DNA of 8,488 nucleotides, taken from contig JAUIKI010000043.1 in assembly GCA_030430875.1 (NCBI GenBank), positions 1-8,488 on the forward strand, in the 5' to 3' direction. Position numbers and translations under genes: made by a program. Below are positions 6,634 through 8,488 of this stretch, piece after piece. How positions within the stretch are numbered: the first letter of the stretch is position 1; each line of letters starts with the position of its first letter. Source of the DNA: Gammaproteobacteria bacterium (GTDB taxonomy: Bacteria > Pseudomonadota > Gammaproteobacteria > Pseudomonadales > JAUIKI01). The notes under the pieces are model-generated. The model saw nothing but the letters and a program-made list of their open reading frames with translations. It was not told the origin of the DNA and did not search any database.

Positions 6634-7986
6634 CTAATGAGTGCTACTAACTTGAGTAGTTGTTTCCTTAATAAGTGCTGCAAGATCATCAGCCAATTGG
6701 TTAACAAGTGCTGCTTGTTCTCCTTCTACCATAATCCTGACGACTGGTTCAGTACCGGAGGGACGCAACAACACCCTGCCGTGACCACAAAGCACTTTTT
6801 CGGCGTTAGAAATAGCTGATTTTATGGCTGGTTTTTCCAGATCAATTGGCTGATTAATTTGGACGTTAACAATTTTCTGAGGTAGCTTAATCATGTGGGC
6901 TTTGAGTTCATGTAGGCTTTGGTTGCGCTGGGCCATATCAGCAACAACTTGTATAGCAGCAATAATGCCGTCTCCTGTAGTGGTGGCATCACGACACACA
7001 ACATGTCCAGATGCTTCTCCCCCTAAAAACCAGTGTTTTTTTGCAAGCTCTGCTAGAATGTGTCGGTCACCCACCTTGGTTCTGATAAATGGAATATCCA
7101 GTTCACGCAAAGATAGCTCAAGGCCTAGGTTGCTCATCAGTGTTCCCACGACACCGCCTTGTAATCGTCCTGATTCATGGCGGTGGCGAGCAATAATATA
7201 GACGATTTCATCGCCATCAACAATTTCACCCTGATGATCTACCATGATGACACGGTCACCGTCACCATCAAAAGCAACTCCCAGGTCAGCCTGCAACTCT
7301 ACAACGGCTACTTGCAATGATTTAGGACTGGTTGAGCCGCACTTATCGTTAATGTTTAATCCATTTGGCTCGGTGTTGATTGATGTAACAGTGGCACCTA
7401 GCTCACGAAAAACATTAGGTGCAACATGGTAGGTTGCTCCGTGAGCACAATCGATGACAACATGTAGGCCGGATAAATTAGTGCTAATTGGTACGGTGCT
7501 TTTGCAAAATTCGATATAGCGTCCACTTGCATCATTAATACGCGTGACCTTGCCTAGTTGATTGTTTGCTACAATTTCCAGCGGCTTCTCAAGCTGGGCT
7601 TCGATCGCTAATTCAATTTGATCATCCAACTTTCCACCATCAGCACCAAAAAATTTAATCCCGTTATCATGATAAGGGTTATGTGATGCGCTGATGACAA
7701 TGCCTGCTTGTGCTAGAAATGTACGTGTTAAGTAGGCAACAGCAGGTGTTGGCATGGGGCCTAGTAAGCTGATATTTACTCCTGCAGCCGACAAGCCAGA
7801 TTCCAGCGCTGATTCAAACATATAACCTGATATTCGCGTGTCTTTACCGATTAAAATATGATTTCGGCCGGTATTACCAAATACCTTGCCAGCAGCCCAG
7901 CCTAACTTGAGCATAAAATCAGGTGTAATTGGCCATTGTCCAACTCGACCTCGTATGCCGTCAGTACCAAAATATTGCTTTTTCAT
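6634..7986 (-). CDS. glmM: Phosphoglucosamine mutase
   Basis: GlmM converts glucosamine-6-phosphate to glucosamine-1-phosphate in the cytoplasm, the step before GlmU on the way to UDP-GlcNAc for peptidoglycan and lipopolysaccharide. The 450 residues match the family length of about 445. All four signatures of the alpha-D-phosphohexomutases are present in order: the phosphoserine loop ISASHNP with S101, the metal loop D240-GDGDR245, the sugar loop G322-GEASGH328 and the phosphate-binding loop R408-PSGTEP. The N-terminal YFGTDGIRG is typical of GlmM rather than of phosphomannomutase. The enzyme is normally active after phosphorylation of the catalytic serine. The ATG at 7986 has a modest AGG nine bases upstream. 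In many relatives glmM follows folP; here the gene upstream is a GNAT acetyltransferase 79 bases away, with a small hairpin between them. Confidence 0.97.
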   Translation of the reverse strand: MKKQYFGTDGIRGRVGQWPITPDFMLKLGWAAGKVFGNTGRNHILIGKDTRISGYMFESALESGLSAAGVNISLLGPMPTPAVAYLTRTFLAQAGIVISASHNPYHDNGIKFFGADGGKLDDQIELAIEAQLEKPLEIVANNQLGKVTRINDASGRYIEFCKSTVPISTNLSGLHVVIDCAHGATYHVAPNVFRELGATVTSINTEPNGLNINDKCGSTSPKSLQVAVVELQADLGVAFDGDGDRVIMVDHQGEIVDGDEIVYIIARHRHESGRLQGGVVGTLMSNLGLELSLRELDIPFIRTKVGDRHILAELAKKHWFLGGEASGHVVCRDATTTGDGIIAAIQVVADMAQRNQSLHELKAHMIKLPQKIVNVQINQPIDLEKPAIKSAISNAEKVLCGHGRVLLRPSGTEPVVRIMVEGEQAALVNQLADDLAALIKETTTQVSSTH

Positions 7987-8018
7987 GATATGTTGCCTAT
8001 CTAATTTTCAGTTATTAA

Positions 8019-8054
8019 GGTTGGTTTTTAATAATTTTTTTATTCCGGCCAACC
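8019..8054. repeat. Inverted repeat between the acetyltransferase gene and glmM
   Basis: GGTTGG (8019-8024) and CCAACC (8049-8054) are complementary across a 24-base AT-rich loop. Read on the minus strand it lies just after the acetyltransferase stop and about 33 bases before the glmM start. There is no T tract after it, so it looks more like a leader or processing hairpin than a terminator. Support is weak. Confidence 0.25.
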
Positions 8055-8065
8055 CTGTTACCATT

Positions 8066-8488
8066 TTAAGTTGTCTGGCGTGCCAAATATTTTACCATAC
8101 GTAATCCTTCATCGCTGTTGTCATAATATTCTGGTAGAGATTTTACAGACTCAAATCCATATTTTTGATAGAAGCCCACAGTATTGACATGTTTTTTTCG
8201 CACCTCAAGGTGGATGGAGTGATAATCCAATTGGGCAGATAACCTAATGGTTTCATCCAGTAAAAATGACCCTATGCGTTGATTTTGGTAGGGTGTGTCG
8301 ACCGCGATTGAATAAATCCTTGCAGGTTTGGGGTGTTTCGGGGTTAACAATATCACATAAGCAATAACTGAGCTTGTGTGTGTGGCAACCAAGGTGATGG
8401 CTTTGGCCTTATGGATAAAATAGCGCAGCCTTGAGGGTGAGAGCCGATCACTTTCAAAGCTTTTTTGTTCAATAATACTTAATGAGGG
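8066..8488 (-). CDS. GNAT family N-acetyltransferase, 5' end beyond the window
   Basis: This GNAT-fold acetyltransferase transfers an acetyl group from acetyl-CoA to an amine; the substrate is unknown. A TTG at 8392 could serve as a start, but the frame stays open to the right edge. The 32 extra residues (IIEQKSFESDRLSPSRLRYF) match the usual first helices of RimI-like proteins, so the gene is cut by the edge with 140 residues visible. The core shows the beta-4 and CoA-binding region IYSIAVDTPYQNQRIGSFLL, with QNQRIG in place of the canonical Q/RxxGxG/A, then HLEVRKKHVNTVGFYQKYGF, whose tyrosine is at the usual general-acid place. The ending SLPEYYDNSDEGLRMVKYL resembles GNAT domains that in some gammaproteobacteria are fused to a C39-like peptidase domain. 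Here the protein stops after the GNAT domain. It may share a transcript with glmM. Confidence 0.85.
   Translation of the reverse strand, partial: PSLSIIEQKSFESDRLSPSRLRYFIHKAKAITLVATHTSSVIAYVILLTPKHPKPARIYSIAVDTPYQNQRIGSFLLDETIRLSAQLDYHSIHLEVRKKHVNTVGFYQKYGFESVKSLPEYYDNSDEGLRMVKYLARQTT

Overview
The window looks like ordinary chromosomal DNA of a gammaproteobacterium with fairly low GC (low-to-mid 40s % by eye, not counted). The clues are a Pseudomonas-type class Ia NrdA with two ATP-cone regions and a C-terminal CEAC tail, a CysQ and a YicC that closely follow the enterobacterial proteins, and a proteobacterial-length GlmM. I cannot name the genus. There is no transposase, integrase, phage gene, tRNA, rRNA or CRISPR array.

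Layout. Left edge, minus strand: a large nrdA (263-3130). Its last codons overlap the start of an unrecognised membrane-anchored protein that runs off the left edge. A 376-base AT-rich divergent region (3131-3506) follows. It holds four DnaA-box-like sites, a plausible extended -10 for nrdA and a perfect -10 for the rightward genes. Plus strand: cysQ and yicC (3507-5194) overlap by 4 bases and end in a terminator-like hairpin that starts inside the last yicC codons. Right half, minus strand: a GNAT acetyltransferase cut by the right edge, then glmM (6634-7986), then an FAD-dependent oxidoreductase of the geranylgeranyl-reductase-like group (5340-6467), which converges on yicC.

The genes are housekeeping: deoxynucleotide synthesis (NrdA), removal of 3'-phosphoadenosine 5'-phosphate (CysQ), RNA metabolism (YicC) and peptidoglycan/LPS precursor supply (GlmM). 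They do not form one pathway. I see no convincing new multi-gene system. The points most worth a second look are a perfect 26-bp palindrome inside the oxidoreductase gene, the DnaA-box cluster between nrdA and cysQ, and the membrane-protein gene that takes the place next to nrdA where nrdB is often found.
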